The notes below the pieces were generated by a model, which saw only the letters and a list, made by a program, of their open reading frames with translations, did not search any database and had not been told where the DNA came from. A program made the translations under genes and the position numbers. Below, piece after piece: positions 50,811 to 62,663 of a stretch of DNA of 64,000 bases (position 1 is the first letter of the stretch; each line of letters starts with the position of its first letter). Source of the stretch: Rhodothermus marinus DSM 4252 (lineage in GTDB: Bacteria > Bacteroidota > Rhodothermia > Rhodothermales > Rhodothermaceae); the NCBI RefSeq assembly GCF_000024845.1, contig NC_013501.1, positions 2,894,874-2,958,873 of the forward strand, read 5' to 3'.

Positions 50811-52048
50811 TGAGCTTCCGCGGCGTTACCGGACTGGCCCGCGTGGCCTGGCGCAACCTGTGGCGCAATCGGCGCCGCACGCTAATCGTGCTCAGCAGCG
50901 TGGTGGTGGGCGTCTTTGTGCTCGTGCTCTTCGACACGCTCAACCTGGGCATGGTGGAGCAGATGCTCGACAACCAGCTCCGCCTGCACATCGGGCACGT
51001 CCAGATCCACCACCGGGGCTACCATGCCAACCCGGCCGTCGAGCGCTTTTTCCGAAAGGCCGAGGCGCTCCGCCAGCAGGTGGCCGCCGAACCCGAAGTG
51101 CGGGCGGTGGCACCGCGCGTGCTGGTTCATGGGCTGCTTTCGAGCGCCTACAACAACGGCGGTGTGCAGCTCGTGGGCGTCGCACCCGAAGCCGAGTCGC
51201 TCGTGACGTTCATCGCCGACCAGATCGTCGCGGGTCGCTATCTCACCGGCGAGGGCTCGGAGATCCTGATCGGCGAGCGCCTGGCCCGCAAGCTCGAAGT
51301 GCGCCTCGGCGACCGGGTGGTGGCCATGGCCGCCCGGCCCGACGGCCAGATCGGCTCGGAGGTGTTCCGCGTGGTGGGGCTGTTCCGCACGGTCAGCGCC
51401 GACTTCGACCGGACGATGGCCTTCATCCCGATCGACCGTGCCCGCGCCATGCTGGGGCTGCCCCCCGACGCTGCCCACGAGCTGGCCGTGCTCCTGGACG
51501 ATGTGCGCCAGGCCGATGCGCTGAAGACCCGCCTGCAGGCCGCGCTGCCCGACACGCTCGAAGTGCTCACCTATCGCGACGTGGTCCCGCTGCTCGTCAT
51601 GCAGCGCGACCTCTACGCCGAGATGATGTACCTGTTCTACCTGATTATCGGCGTGGCGCTCATCTTCGGGATTATCAACGCCATGCTGATGGCCGTGCTG
51701 GAGCGGCTGCCGGAGTTCGGTGTGCTGCGGGCCCTCGGCATGAGCGAGGGGCGGCTGTTTCTACTGGTGTCGCTCGAATCGCTGCTGCTCGGCCTGCTGG
51801 GCACGGCCATCGGCTGGGCACTGAGTCTGCCGGTCTACGCCTATCTGGCCCGACACGGGCTGGACCTGGCCGTCTTTTCCGAGGCGCTGGCCGCCTTCGG
51901 CGTCGGCTCGGTGATCTATCCGCGTTTGACGCTCCGGGTGGTCTGGAACGCCTGGCTGATCATTCCGCTGGTGGCCTGGCTGGGGGCGCTGTACCCGGCC
52001 TGGCGGGCCATTCATGTCGAACCTGTCGAAGCGATGCGCGCCGTATGA
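50810..52048 (+). CDS. ABC transporter permease (LolC/E, MacB-FtsX type), second
   Basis: The 412-residue protein has the same topology as its neighbour: one N-terminal helix, a periplasmic domain and three C-terminal helices, with MYLFYLIIGVALIFGIINAMLMAVLERLPEFGVLRALGMSEGRLF near residue 265. Its ATG overlaps the previous stop. With the ATPase it would form a LolCDE-type complex that releases cargo to the LolA-like protein. Confidence 0.9.
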   Translation: MSFRGVTGLARVAWRNLWRNRRRTLIVLSSVVVGVFVLVLFDTLNLGMVEQMLDNQLRLHIGHVQIHHRGYHANPAVERFFRKAEALRQQVAAEPEVRAVAPRVLVHGLLSSAYNNGGVQLVGVAPEAESLVTFIADQIVAGRYLTGEGSEILIGERLARKLEVRLGDRVVAMAARPDGQIGSEVFRVVGLFRTVSADFDRTMAFIPIDRARAMLGLPPDAAHELAVLLDDVRQADALKTRLQAALPDTLEVLTYRDVVPLLVMQRDLYAEMMYLFYLIIGVALIFGIINAMLMAVLERLPEFGVLRALGMSEGRLFLLVSLESLLLGLLGTAIGWALSLPVYAYLARHGLDLAVFSEALAAFGVGSVIYPRLTLRVVWNAWLIIPLVAWLGALYPAWRAIHVEPVEAMRAV

Positions 52049-52737
52049 ATCCGAACGCGATTGTCCAGGCCGAACAGGTAACCAAGATCTACGACGAGGG
52101 CGCCGTGCCCGTGCAGGCGCTGCGCGGCGTCTCGCTCACGATCGAGCCGGGCGAGTTCACGGTGATCGCCGGCCCTTCGGGCTCCGGCAAGACGACGCTG
52201 CTCAACCTGCTGGGCGCGCTCGACGTGCCCACCGAAGGACGGGTGTTTTTCGAGGGCCAGGACCTGTCCACGCTTTCCCGACGCGAACGGGCCCGGCTCC
52301 GGCTCTACAAGATCGGGTTCGTGTTTCAGGCCTACAACCTGATCCCGGTCCTGACGGCGCTGGAGAACGTCGAGTTCGTGCTGCTTTTGCAGGGCGTGCC
52401 GGAGCGGGAGCGTCGCAGCCGCGCCCTCGAAGTGCTCGAGCAGCTCGGCATCGGCGAGCTGGCCCACAAACGCCCCCACGAGATGAGCGGCGGCCAGCAG
52501 CAGCGGGTGGCCGTCGCCCGCGCCGTGGTCAGCCGTCCCCGCCTGGTGCTGGCCGACGAGCCGACGGCCAACCTCGACTCGGCCACCGGCGCCCGCCTGC
52601 TTGACCTGATGGAACAGCTCAACCGCGAGCAGGGCGTGACGTTCGTCTTTTCGTCACACGACCCTCAGGTGATCGAGCGGGGCCGCCGCCTGCTCTGGCT
52701 GCACGACGGACAGATCGAACGCGAAGAACAAAGGTGA
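52045..52737 (+). CDS. ABC transporter ATP-binding protein (LolD-like)
   Basis: The 230-residue protein has Walker A GPSGSGKTT (near residue 44), Q-loop, signature MSGGQQQRVAVARA (near 148), Walker B LVLADEPT and the H-loop FSSHD. It energises the two permeases. ATG overlaps the upstream TGA, and its stop overlaps the GTG start of the next gene. Confidence 0.93.
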   Translation: MNPNAIVQAEQVTKIYDEGAVPVQALRGVSLTIEPGEFTVIAGPSGSGKTTLLNLLGALDVPTEGRVFFEGQDLSTLSRRERARLRLYKIGFVFQAYNLIPVLTALENVEFVLLLQGVPERERRSRALEVLEQLGIGELAHKRPHEMSGGQQQRVAVARAVVSRPRLVLADEPTANLDSATGARLLDLMEQLNREQGVTFVFSSHDPQVIERGRRLLWLHDGQIEREEQR

Positions 52738-53858
52738 ACCGCCTGCTGCTCACGCTGTTGCTCATTGCGGTCGGTTCGGTGCAGGCCCAGCCGGCCCGCC
52801 TGCGCGGCTATGTGCTGGCGCTGCATGCCTACGAGCGCTTCGACCCCGTCGGGGCCTTGCTTTTCGGAGGAGCGCGCACGCTGACGCTGGATCTGGTCCG
52901 CGCCCGCCTGATGCCCGAGGCCCGCCTGCCCGGCGGCCTGCGTCTCCAGCTCGCCTACGAACTGAACCTGCTCTACCTCTGGACACCGGGCCTGCTCGCG
53001 GGCGAAGCCCCTCTGCCGCCCCGCCAGTTCGTGGATCTGAGCGCCCGGCTCTATCACGACCGCTCCACCCGGATCACGCATTTCATCGATCGGCTTTCGC
53101 TGCGAAGGTCGTTCGACTGGGGCCGTATCGAAGCAGGCCGCCAGCGTATCGCCTGGGGCGTCGGCCGCCTCTGGACGCCGGTAGATTTTTTCAACCCGCT
53201 GGCTCCTTTTGAATTCGACCAGCTCGAAAAAACTGGGGCCGACGCGCTCGCGCTGCGCTACTACCTGGGGCTGCTGAGCGATCTGGAGCTGGTGTACAAC
53301 CCGGAGCGCCGGGGCCGCTGGCACAACGTGGCCTTCCGCTGGCGCACCCATGCGGGCACCTACGACCTGGCGCTCGTGGGGGCGCTCCTGCGCCGACGGG
53401 CCACCGTGGGGCTGACGGCGGCCGGCAACCTGGGTACGGCCGGTGCCCGCGCCGAGTTGCTCTGGGAGCAGGACCATGCGATCAGCCTCGTGCTGGGCCT
53501 CGACCATCAGTTTTCGCCCCGGTGGTACGGGCTTGTCGAGTACTACCGGAACGGCCGGGGCGCGGCCCGTCCCGAAGCCTACGACTGGCCGGCCCTGGCG
53601 CGTGGCGAGGCCGTGCAGGTGGGCCGCGACGAGCTGGCGCTGCTGCTGCAGTACGAACTACATCCTCTCGTACAACTCCAGGCGCTGCACCTGCGCAACC
53701 TGAACGACCGGAGCTTCTACACCGGCCTGCAGCTCACCTGGCTGGCCACCCAGGCCGTCGATCTCGTGCTGGGCGGCTGGCTGGGCCGGGGCGACCGACT
53801 CAGCGAATACGGCCTCCTGCCCGACGTCTTCTTCCTGCGCGGGCGGGTGTATTTCTAA
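52734..53858 (+). CDS. outer-membrane beta-barrel-like protein in the Lol-type operon
   Basis: The 374-residue protein starts at GTG 52734 with a signal peptide (about 1-19). The mature part alternates polar and aromatic residues in beta strands and ends in the aromatic RVYF, as in outer-membrane barrels. Segments like GRQRIAWGVGRLWTPVDFFNPLAPFEFDQLEKTG resemble alginate/DUF1302-type barrels. Its location last in the operon suggests it receives or passes on the cargo of the Lol-like complex. Confidence 0.75.
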   Translation: MNRLLLTLLLIAVGSVQAQPARLRGYVLALHAYERFDPVGALLFGGARTLTLDLVRARLMPEARLPGGLRLQLAYELNLLYLWTPGLLAGEAPLPPRQFVDLSARLYHDRSTRITHFIDRLSLRRSFDWGRIEAGRQRIAWGVGRLWTPVDFFNPLAPFEFDQLEKTGADALALRYYLGLLSDLELVYNPERRGRWHNVAFRWRTHAGTYDLALVGALLRRRATVGLTAAGNLGTAGARAELLWEQDHAISLVLGLDHQFSPRWYGLVEYYRNGRGAARPEAYDWPALARGEAVQVGRDELALLLQYELHPLVQLQALHLRNLNDRSFYTGLQLTWLATQAVDLVLGGWLGRGDRLSEYGLLPDVFFLRGRVYF

Positions 53859-54382
53859 TCCCGAATCCGCCCCAGGCGCACCAGCAGGCCGATGTTGGGG
53901 GCCACAACCGTCTGCAGGCGTCGGCGTCGCCTGAGCTCCGGCCGCTGACCCTCTACGAAGTCTGTTTCGGTGACCGTCTCAGGCTCAAAAATTAGCCACA
54001 GGCCACCCTCGAGCATCACACGGCCGAGCCGAAACCGAACGCCTGGCTCCAGCCCCAGATGGGGATTTTCATCTTCGGACGAAGATCCACCGTCCAGTGG
54101 ATTGATCTCGGCCGCCCAAGTCAGATGCACCCGACCGTAGAAGTCAAGCGGAGTGCGGGTGTGCGTGGTCACGCCCGCAAAGCCATCGACGAGCAGCAGC
54201 AGCCAGCCGGCCCCCACCGTCCCCTGCAATCCGGAGGCAATGGGCCCTTCGGCCACGAGCCCCACACCACCGATCACCTTTCCCTGCAGCCCCCACCAGC
54301 CGACCGGCTGCCCACGGGCAGCGGTGCCTGCACTACCCAGCAGCAGACCCAGCACGAGCAGACACGCCCGCGTTCCGCGCAT
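53855..54382 (-). CDS. exported protein, possible small outer-membrane barrel, unknown function
   Basis: The 175-residue protein has a signal peptide (about 1-24, ARGQ cleavage region) and glycine-rich beta-like segments (GKVIGGVGLVAEGPIASGLQGTVGAGW, MLEGGLWLIFEPET), typical of small outer-membrane proteins. I recognise no family. It converges on the upstream barrel gene with a 4-base overlap of stop codons. Confidence 0.65.
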   Translation of the reverse strand: MRGTRACLLVLGLLLGSAGTAARGQPVGWWGLQGKVIGGVGLVAEGPIASGLQGTVGAGWLLLLVDGFAGVTTHTRTPLDFYGRVHLTWAAEINPLDGGSSSEDENPHLGLEPGVRFRLGRVMLEGGLWLIFEPETVTETDFVEGQRPELRRRRRLQTVVAPNIGLLVRLGRIRD

Positions 54383-54617
54383 AGGCTGCGAACGTTTTGA
54401 AGAAACTGCACTTAAACCATGGGAAATTAAAAATACCGGCCCGAAATAGCCATACGGCCAAGATGACTGCTTTCAAAAGGCTGCGAGCGTGTTCCTATTG
54501 AAGCGCATGGCTACATGAATGCTTTTGCTCGCACGCTCCTGTTTTATTTGAGGTCCTGAGATGTAATCGCCGATTCACCGGGGCATGATGGCGCCATACT
54601 GATTCGCAGATACAACA

Positions 54618-54700
54618 GGGCGGACACAGCGGTCCGCCCCTACATGGGGAAAACGTTGTTGTTTGTCCGGTAGGGACGCATCGCAGTGTGCGCCCGTGCT
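54618..54700. repeat. REP-like palindromic element pair, second locus
   Basis: GGGCGGAC-ACAGCG-GTCCGCCC (54618-54639) is the inverted form of the palindrome at 26593-26616. AACGTTGTTGTTTGTCCGG (from 54652) repeats the segment at 26517 with one base changed over 24. The 411-base gap 54383-54793 also holds a GCGAGC/GCTCGC inverted repeat near 54481-54530. Otherwise I see no gene there. Confidence 0.75.
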
Positions 54701-54793
54701 TTCTCACATGCACCAGGACGCCCGAGAAATCATAGAACATATGAGCTACGTAACCGCCCTGCCCGAGCGCACACTGTAACGTCAACATCCGCC

Positions 54794-55885
54794 ATGCGGC
54801 ATATGGGAACCTATCATCCCACGAAATACTGGCACCGGCTGGAAGACGGACGGGTGCAGTGCGACCTGTGCTCGCGGCACTGCCGGCTTCAGGAAGGACA
54901 GCGGGGCTTCTGCTTCGTGCGCATGAACCGGGGCGGTCAGATCGTGCTGACCACCTACGGCCGCTCCAGCGGCTTCTGCATCGATCCCATCGAGAAAAAG
55001 CCGCTGAACCATTTCCTGCCGGGAACGGCCGTGCTCTCGTTCGGCACCGCGGGCTGCAACCTGGGCTGCCGCTTCTGCCAGAACTGGGACATCAGCAAGT
55101 CGCGCGAGATGGACACGCTGGCCGACGAGGCCGCGCCCGAAACCATCGCCCGCGTGGCCGAAGCGCTGGGCTGCCGGAGCGTCGCCTTCACCTACAACGA
55201 CCCGGTCATCTTTCACGAATACGCCCTCGATGTGGCCCGGGCCTGCCATGAGCGGGGCATCCGGACGGTGGCCGTCACGGCCGGTTACGTCTGTCCGGAG
55301 CCGCGGGCCGAATTCTACGCCCACATGGACGCGGCCAACGTGGACCTGAAGGCTTTCTCGGAACGCTTCTATCGCAAGATCTGCGCGGGCGAGCTGGCCC
55401 CCGTGCTCGACACGCTCCGCTACATCTATCACGAAACCAATACCTGGCTCGAGATCACCACGCTGCTCATCCCCGGCGAAAACGACAGCGACGCCGAGCT
55501 GCACGCGCTCACCGAATGGATCGTCACGAATCTGGGGCCAGACGTACCGCTGCATTTCACGGCCTTTCATCCGGACTGGAAGATGCGGGACCATCCGCCC
55601 ACGCCGCCGGAGACGCTGCGCCACGCCCGCGCCATTGCGCTGAAAAACGGTCTGCGCTACGTGTACACGGGTAACATTCTGGACCCGGAAGGCCAGAGCA
55701 CCTACTGCCACGTGTGCGGCCGCCTGCTGATCGGCCGCGTGGGCTACCGGATCACGGCCTGGCACCTGGACCCGCAGGGCCGCTGCCCGGATTGCCGGAC
55801 GCCCTGCGCGGGCGTCTTCGAGGCCCGGCCCGGCACCTGGGGCCCCCGCCGCCAGCCCGTATGGCTGAAGGCGTTTGCGCCCTGA
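54794..55885 (+). CDS. amrS: AmmeMemoRadiSam-system radical SAM enzyme (AmrS)
   Basis: The 363-residue protein carries the radical-SAM cluster motif CNLGCRFC (near residue 88) inside TAGCNLGCRFCQNWDISKSRE, close to pyruvate-formate-lyase activase-like AmrS. The N-terminus adds a cysteine pair CDLCSRHCRLQ, and the C-terminus another CHVCG...CPDC pair, possible further metal sites. The AMMECR1/Memo partner genes are not nearby. Start 54794 or 54803. Confidence 0.88.
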   Translation: MRHMGTYHPTKYWHRLEDGRVQCDLCSRHCRLQEGQRGFCFVRMNRGGQIVLTTYGRSSGFCIDPIEKKPLNHFLPGTAVLSFGTAGCNLGCRFCQNWDISKSREMDTLADEAAPETIARVAEALGCRSVAFTYNDPVIFHEYALDVARACHERGIRTVAVTAGYVCPEPRAEFYAHMDAANVDLKAFSERFYRKICAGELAPVLDTLRYIYHETNTWLEITTLLIPGENDSDAELHALTEWIVTNLGPDVPLHFTAFHPDWKMRDHPPTPPETLRHARAIALKNGLRYVYTGNILDPEGQSTYCHVCGRLLIGRVGYRITAWHLDPQGRCPDCRTPCAGVFEARPGTWGPRRQPVWLKAFAP

Positions 55886-55893
55886 AAAACAAA

Positions 55894-55926
55894 AGCGCCC
55901 GGTCCGAAAGCTCGGAGCCGGGCGCT
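55894..55926 (-). terminator. terminator of nrdJ
   Basis: On the minus strand AGCGCCCGG...CCGGGCGCT (9-bp stem) is followed by TTTTGTTTTT. It lies 26 bases past the nrdJ stop and overlaps the 3' end region of amrS on the other strand. Confidence 0.88.
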
Positions 55927-55951
55927 TCGTCCCGCGCAAGCAAACTCCCGA

Positions 55952-60016
<4,065 letters not shown>

Positions 60017-60182
60017 GGCTGCCTCCGAAAACCTGTACGTTCTGGTGATTGAACCACTTGCCCGGTGCCGGCGACTGCATAACGGCAATAACGAGGGCGT
60101 TCCCTGCCGCTCACCGGCACAGATGCGGTTCTTTAATAAAGCGACCTGAGGTCCGTTAAATCAAGGATGAGTTAGTCACAAC

Positions 60183-60191
60183 TTATCCACA
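60183..60191 (+). promoter_or_regulatory. DnaA box upstream of nrdJ
   Basis: TTATCCACA is an exact match to the classical DnaA box. It lies 19 bases upstream of the candidate -35 of nrdJ. In E. coli, DnaA controls nrdAB; whether that holds here is inference. Confidence 0.5.
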
Positions 60192-60251
60192 GAAAGGCCA
60201 ATGTTTTTGAAAATAACAGACTTTTGCCCCACCAGTTCTCTCTGAGCTGCG

Positions 60252-60345
60252 TTATTTCCGTTATACATCAATGCGCCTCTAAGTTCAGCCTCCACAATCC
60301 ACCCGCCCACACTTCTTGGCCTCTCGAGACGTATAACGGAAATAA
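60252..60345. repeat. 15-bp inverted repeat upstream of nrdJ
   Basis: TTATTTCCGTTATAC (60252-60266) and GTATAACGGAAATAA (60331-60345) are perfect complements with 64 bases between. A weaker relative, CATAACGGCAATAACG, lies near 60078. Confidence 0.6.
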
Positions 60346-60369
60346 AAACCCCGGCCAATCAACCGGGGT
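60344..60369 (-). terminator. terminator of the acidic-protein gene
   Basis: On the minus strand ACCCCGG-TTGATTGG-CCGGGGT is followed by TTTTATTT, 40 bases past the stop of the acidic-protein gene. The T-run overlaps one arm of the 15-bp inverted repeat. Confidence 0.88.
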
Positions 60370-60408
60370 CCGCCACCGTGCAAGACGGCTTGTCTTCAAC
60401 CTGCCTGT

Positions 60409-60666
60409 TTAAAATTCTTCCTCCTCGTCGAAATCATCGAAATCTTCGTCAAAGTCCTCCTCCTCAAAGTCAAAATCATCTTCTTCGTCCTCGAACTCGT
60501 AATCGTCTTCGAACTCGTCGTATTCCTCCTCGTCGAAGTCTTCTTCGTACTCTTCGTAATCCTCTTCTTCGAAGTCTTCGTCTTCAAAGTCGAAGTCTTC
60601 TTCCTCATCGTAGGCCCAGAGGGGCTGCAGCGGCAGCCGATCCGGCGCAAAGAGTGCGGTGCGCAT
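60409..60666 (-). CDS. highly acidic, aromatic low-complexity protein, unknown function
   Basis: The 85-residue protein begins MRTALFAPDRLPLQPLWAY. From residue 20 to the end (66 residues) it contains only D, E, F and Y: 50 acidic and 16 aromatic by my count, with an aromatic every 2-7 residues and a final Phe. It has no predicted helix-breaking Pro or Gly in that part. Its own terminator follows. I recognise no family; DNA mimicry, cation binding or phase separation are possible. The start was chosen at the last Met before the tail. Confidence 0.7.
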   Translation of the reverse strand: MRTALFAPDRLPLQPLWAYDEEEDFDFEDEDFEEEDYEEYEEDFDEEEYDEFEDDYEFEDEEDDFDFEEEDFDEDFDDFDEEEEF

Positions 60667-60862
60667 GGTCAGGAAGCTTACCGGTTTGGTGAACAGGGAT
60701 CCGACCGGAACGTCCGGCCACACCTCAAAAATACACAACCACGCCGTCAATGCAAGCCCTTCCCACCGGCCTGAAAGTATGAAATTTTTCACGTCGAACC
60801 GAACGTCCCCCGAGCGAGTACATGCTACGCCTGCATCGCTCGAACACAATCGAAAAGGAACC

Positions 60863-61261
60863 ATGTACGACACGGACCGCAGCGCGTATCCGCATCCGGA
60901 CGAGTTCAAGGTGAAACGTCCGGAATATACAGAGCTGGAAGACGGCTACTACCGGGCGACGATCGAGATCGCGCCCTTCAAAGTCGTGGGGGAGAGCCGC
61001 ACCAAGGCGGGCGCCCGCCGCGTGGCCCTTTACCGCGCCGCGCTGACCTACCGCTCCTACCACCCGTCCTACCGGGTGGAAAATCCCTACCCCGACGAGT
61101 TCGTCGATCAGGAGGGCACGCGCTGGCGCCGGCTGCCTCCCTCGCAGCAAGAACTCGGCGACTATGCGTTCGTCGGTCCCGACGGCGAGGAAGACTACGC
61201 CACCATCGAACAGATGCTGATGTGGGACATCCGCCCGGCTTCCAGTCAGGAAGAAGACTGA
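60863..61261 (+). CDS. protein of unknown function
   Basis: The 132-residue protein is acidic and aromatic-rich (MYDTDRSAYPHPDEFKVKRPEYTELEDGYY...YRSYHPSYRVENPYPDEFVD). AAAAGGAA precedes the ATG and a terminator follows, so it is a monocistronic gene. No family recognised. The middle may be a small beta domain (YRATIEIAPFKVVGESRTKAGARRVAL). Confidence 0.75.
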   Translation: MYDTDRSAYPHPDEFKVKRPEYTELEDGYYRATIEIAPFKVVGESRTKAGARRVALYRAALTYRSYHPSYRVENPYPDEFVDQEGTRWRRLPPSQQELGDYAFVGPDGEEDYATIEQMLMWDIRPASSQEED

Positions 61262-61276
61262 ACGTCCCTGACCCCG

Positions 61277-61304
61277 AAGGCGCTCCGGAATGAGCGCCTT
61301 TTTT
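61277..61304 (+). terminator. rho-independent terminator
   Basis: AAGGCGCTC and GAGCGCCTT form a 9-bp stem followed by TTTT, 16 bases past the stop of the gene at 60863-61261. Confidence 0.92.
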
Positions 61305-61396
61305 GTTGGGCAAGCAGTAACTACGTAAAATTACTTAGAACTTTTTTCTTAAATTCCCGAAATAACTGGCGCTTGAATCCTTCGAAATCCGCTACC

Positions 61397-62659
61397 ATGC
61401 AGGCGCAGGCCCTGCTGACCGTTCCATTTGATCGGGTGGCGACCCACGCACGCGGGTTTGTGGGCTGGGTGGCCGAACTGCTGCAGGGGCCCCTGGCCTA
61501 TCAGCATACGCTGCTGGCTGTCTGTCCCAATTCGGAAGCGGTAACACGGGCCGCGCTGGAGGCCGCCGCCGAGGCCAACGCCCCGCTGCTTTTTGCCGCC
61601 ACGCTGAACCAGGTGGACCTCGACGGCGGCTACACCGGCTGGACGCCCGCCACGCTGGCCCGGTTCGTGGCGGACGAACTGGCCCGCCTGGACCTGCACA
61701 TCCCCGTCGTGCTCGGCCTGGACCACGGCGGCCCCTGGAAAAAGGATCTGCACGCCCGCAACCGATTGTCCTTTGAGGAAACCTTCCAGGCCGTGCTGCG
61801 GGCCATCGAGGCCTGTCTGGATGCCGGCTACGGCCTGCTGCACCTGGATCCGACGGTCGATCTGGAGCTATCGCCCGGCACGCCGGTGCCCATCCCGCGC
61901 ATTGTCGAACGCTCGGTAGCGCTTTTGCGTCATGCCGAAACCTATCGACTTCGACGTAACCTGCCGCCGGTCGCCTACGAGGTGGGCACCGAAGAAGTCG
62001 GCGGCGGCCTGCAGGCCGAAGCGCGCATGGCGGAGTTTCTGGATCGCCTCTGGACCGCACTGGACCGGGAAGGCCTGCCCCATCCAGTCTTCGTGGTGGG
62101 CGACATCGGCACCCGGCTCGACACGCGCACGTTCGACTTCGAGCGGGCCCGACGGCTGGACGCGCTGGTGCGCCGCTACGGTGCCCTCATCAAAGGGCAC
62201 TACACCGACGACGTGGATCGCCTCGATCTGTACCCGAAGGCGGGCATCGGCGGGGCCAACGTGGGCCCGGGCCTGGCCGCCATCGAGTTTGAAGCGCTGG
62301 AGGCGCTGGTGGAGGAAGCCCGTCGCCGCGGTCTTTCGGTGACGTTCGATCAGGCCATCCGCCGGGCCGTCGTCGAAAGCGGACGCTGGACGAAGTGGCT
62401 CCAACCGGAAGAGAAAGGCCAGCCGTTCGATGCGCTGGATCCCGAGCGGCAACGCTGGCTGGTGGCCACCGGCAGCCGCTACGTGTGGACGCATCCGGCC
62501 GTCCTGCAGGCCCGCCGCGAACTCTACGAGGCGCTCGCCCCCTGGCTCGATGCCGACGCTTTCGTGCGCACGCGCATCAAAGCACGCCTGATGGACTACT
62601 TTCGTGCCTTCAACCTGATCCATTTCAACGAGCGGCTGCAGGCCTTTCTCCCCGAATGA
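61397..62659 (+). CDS. gatZ: D-tagatose-bisphosphate aldolase class II, non-catalytic subunit family (GatZ/KbaZ)
   Basis: The 420-residue protein matches the GatZ/KbaZ family: LAVCPNSEAVTRAALEAAAEANAPLLFAATLNQVDLDGGYTGWTP near the N-terminus, VVLGLDHGGPWKK, HLDPTVD, KAGIGGANVGPGLAAIEFEAL and a C-terminal LIHFNERLQAF. GatZ stabilises the catalytic GatY in other bacteria, but no gatY is present here, so its role is uncertain. The start MQAQALL was preferred over an upstream TTG. Confidence 0.9.
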   Translation: MQAQALLTVPFDRVATHARGFVGWVAELLQGPLAYQHTLLAVCPNSEAVTRAALEAAAEANAPLLFAATLNQVDLDGGYTGWTPATLARFVADELARLDLHIPVVLGLDHGGPWKKDLHARNRLSFEETFQAVLRAIEACLDAGYGLLHLDPTVDLELSPGTPVPIPRIVERSVALLRHAETYRLRRNLPPVAYEVGTEEVGGGLQAEARMAEFLDRLWTALDREGLPHPVFVVGDIGTRLDTRTFDFERARRLDALVRRYGALIKGHYTDDVDRLDLYPKAGIGGANVGPGLAAIEFEALEALVEEARRRGLSVTFDQAIRRAVVESGRWTKWLQPEEKGQPFDALDPERQRWLVATGSRYVWTHPAVLQARRELYEALAPWLDADAFVRTRIKARLMDYFRAFNLIHFNERLQAFLPE

Positions 62660-62663
62660 CCGG

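Larger units (their letters stand above)
60017..60408. other. intergenic region upstream of nrdJ
   Basis: This 392-base gap holds no gene. On the minus strand I see TTGATT-N18-TTTATT (60164-60135), a possible promoter for nrdJ; GACCTGAGGTC (60143-60153) inside its spacer; a DnaA box (60183-60191); a 15-bp inverted repeat (60252-60345); and the terminator of the acidic-protein gene. No B12 riboswitch was recognised by eye. Confidence 0.5.

Noticed and set aside
60017-60408. Cobalamin riboswitch in front of the B12-dependent reductase
   Set aside because: I looked for the conserved B12-box core and found none; a covariance-model search would be needed to exclude it.
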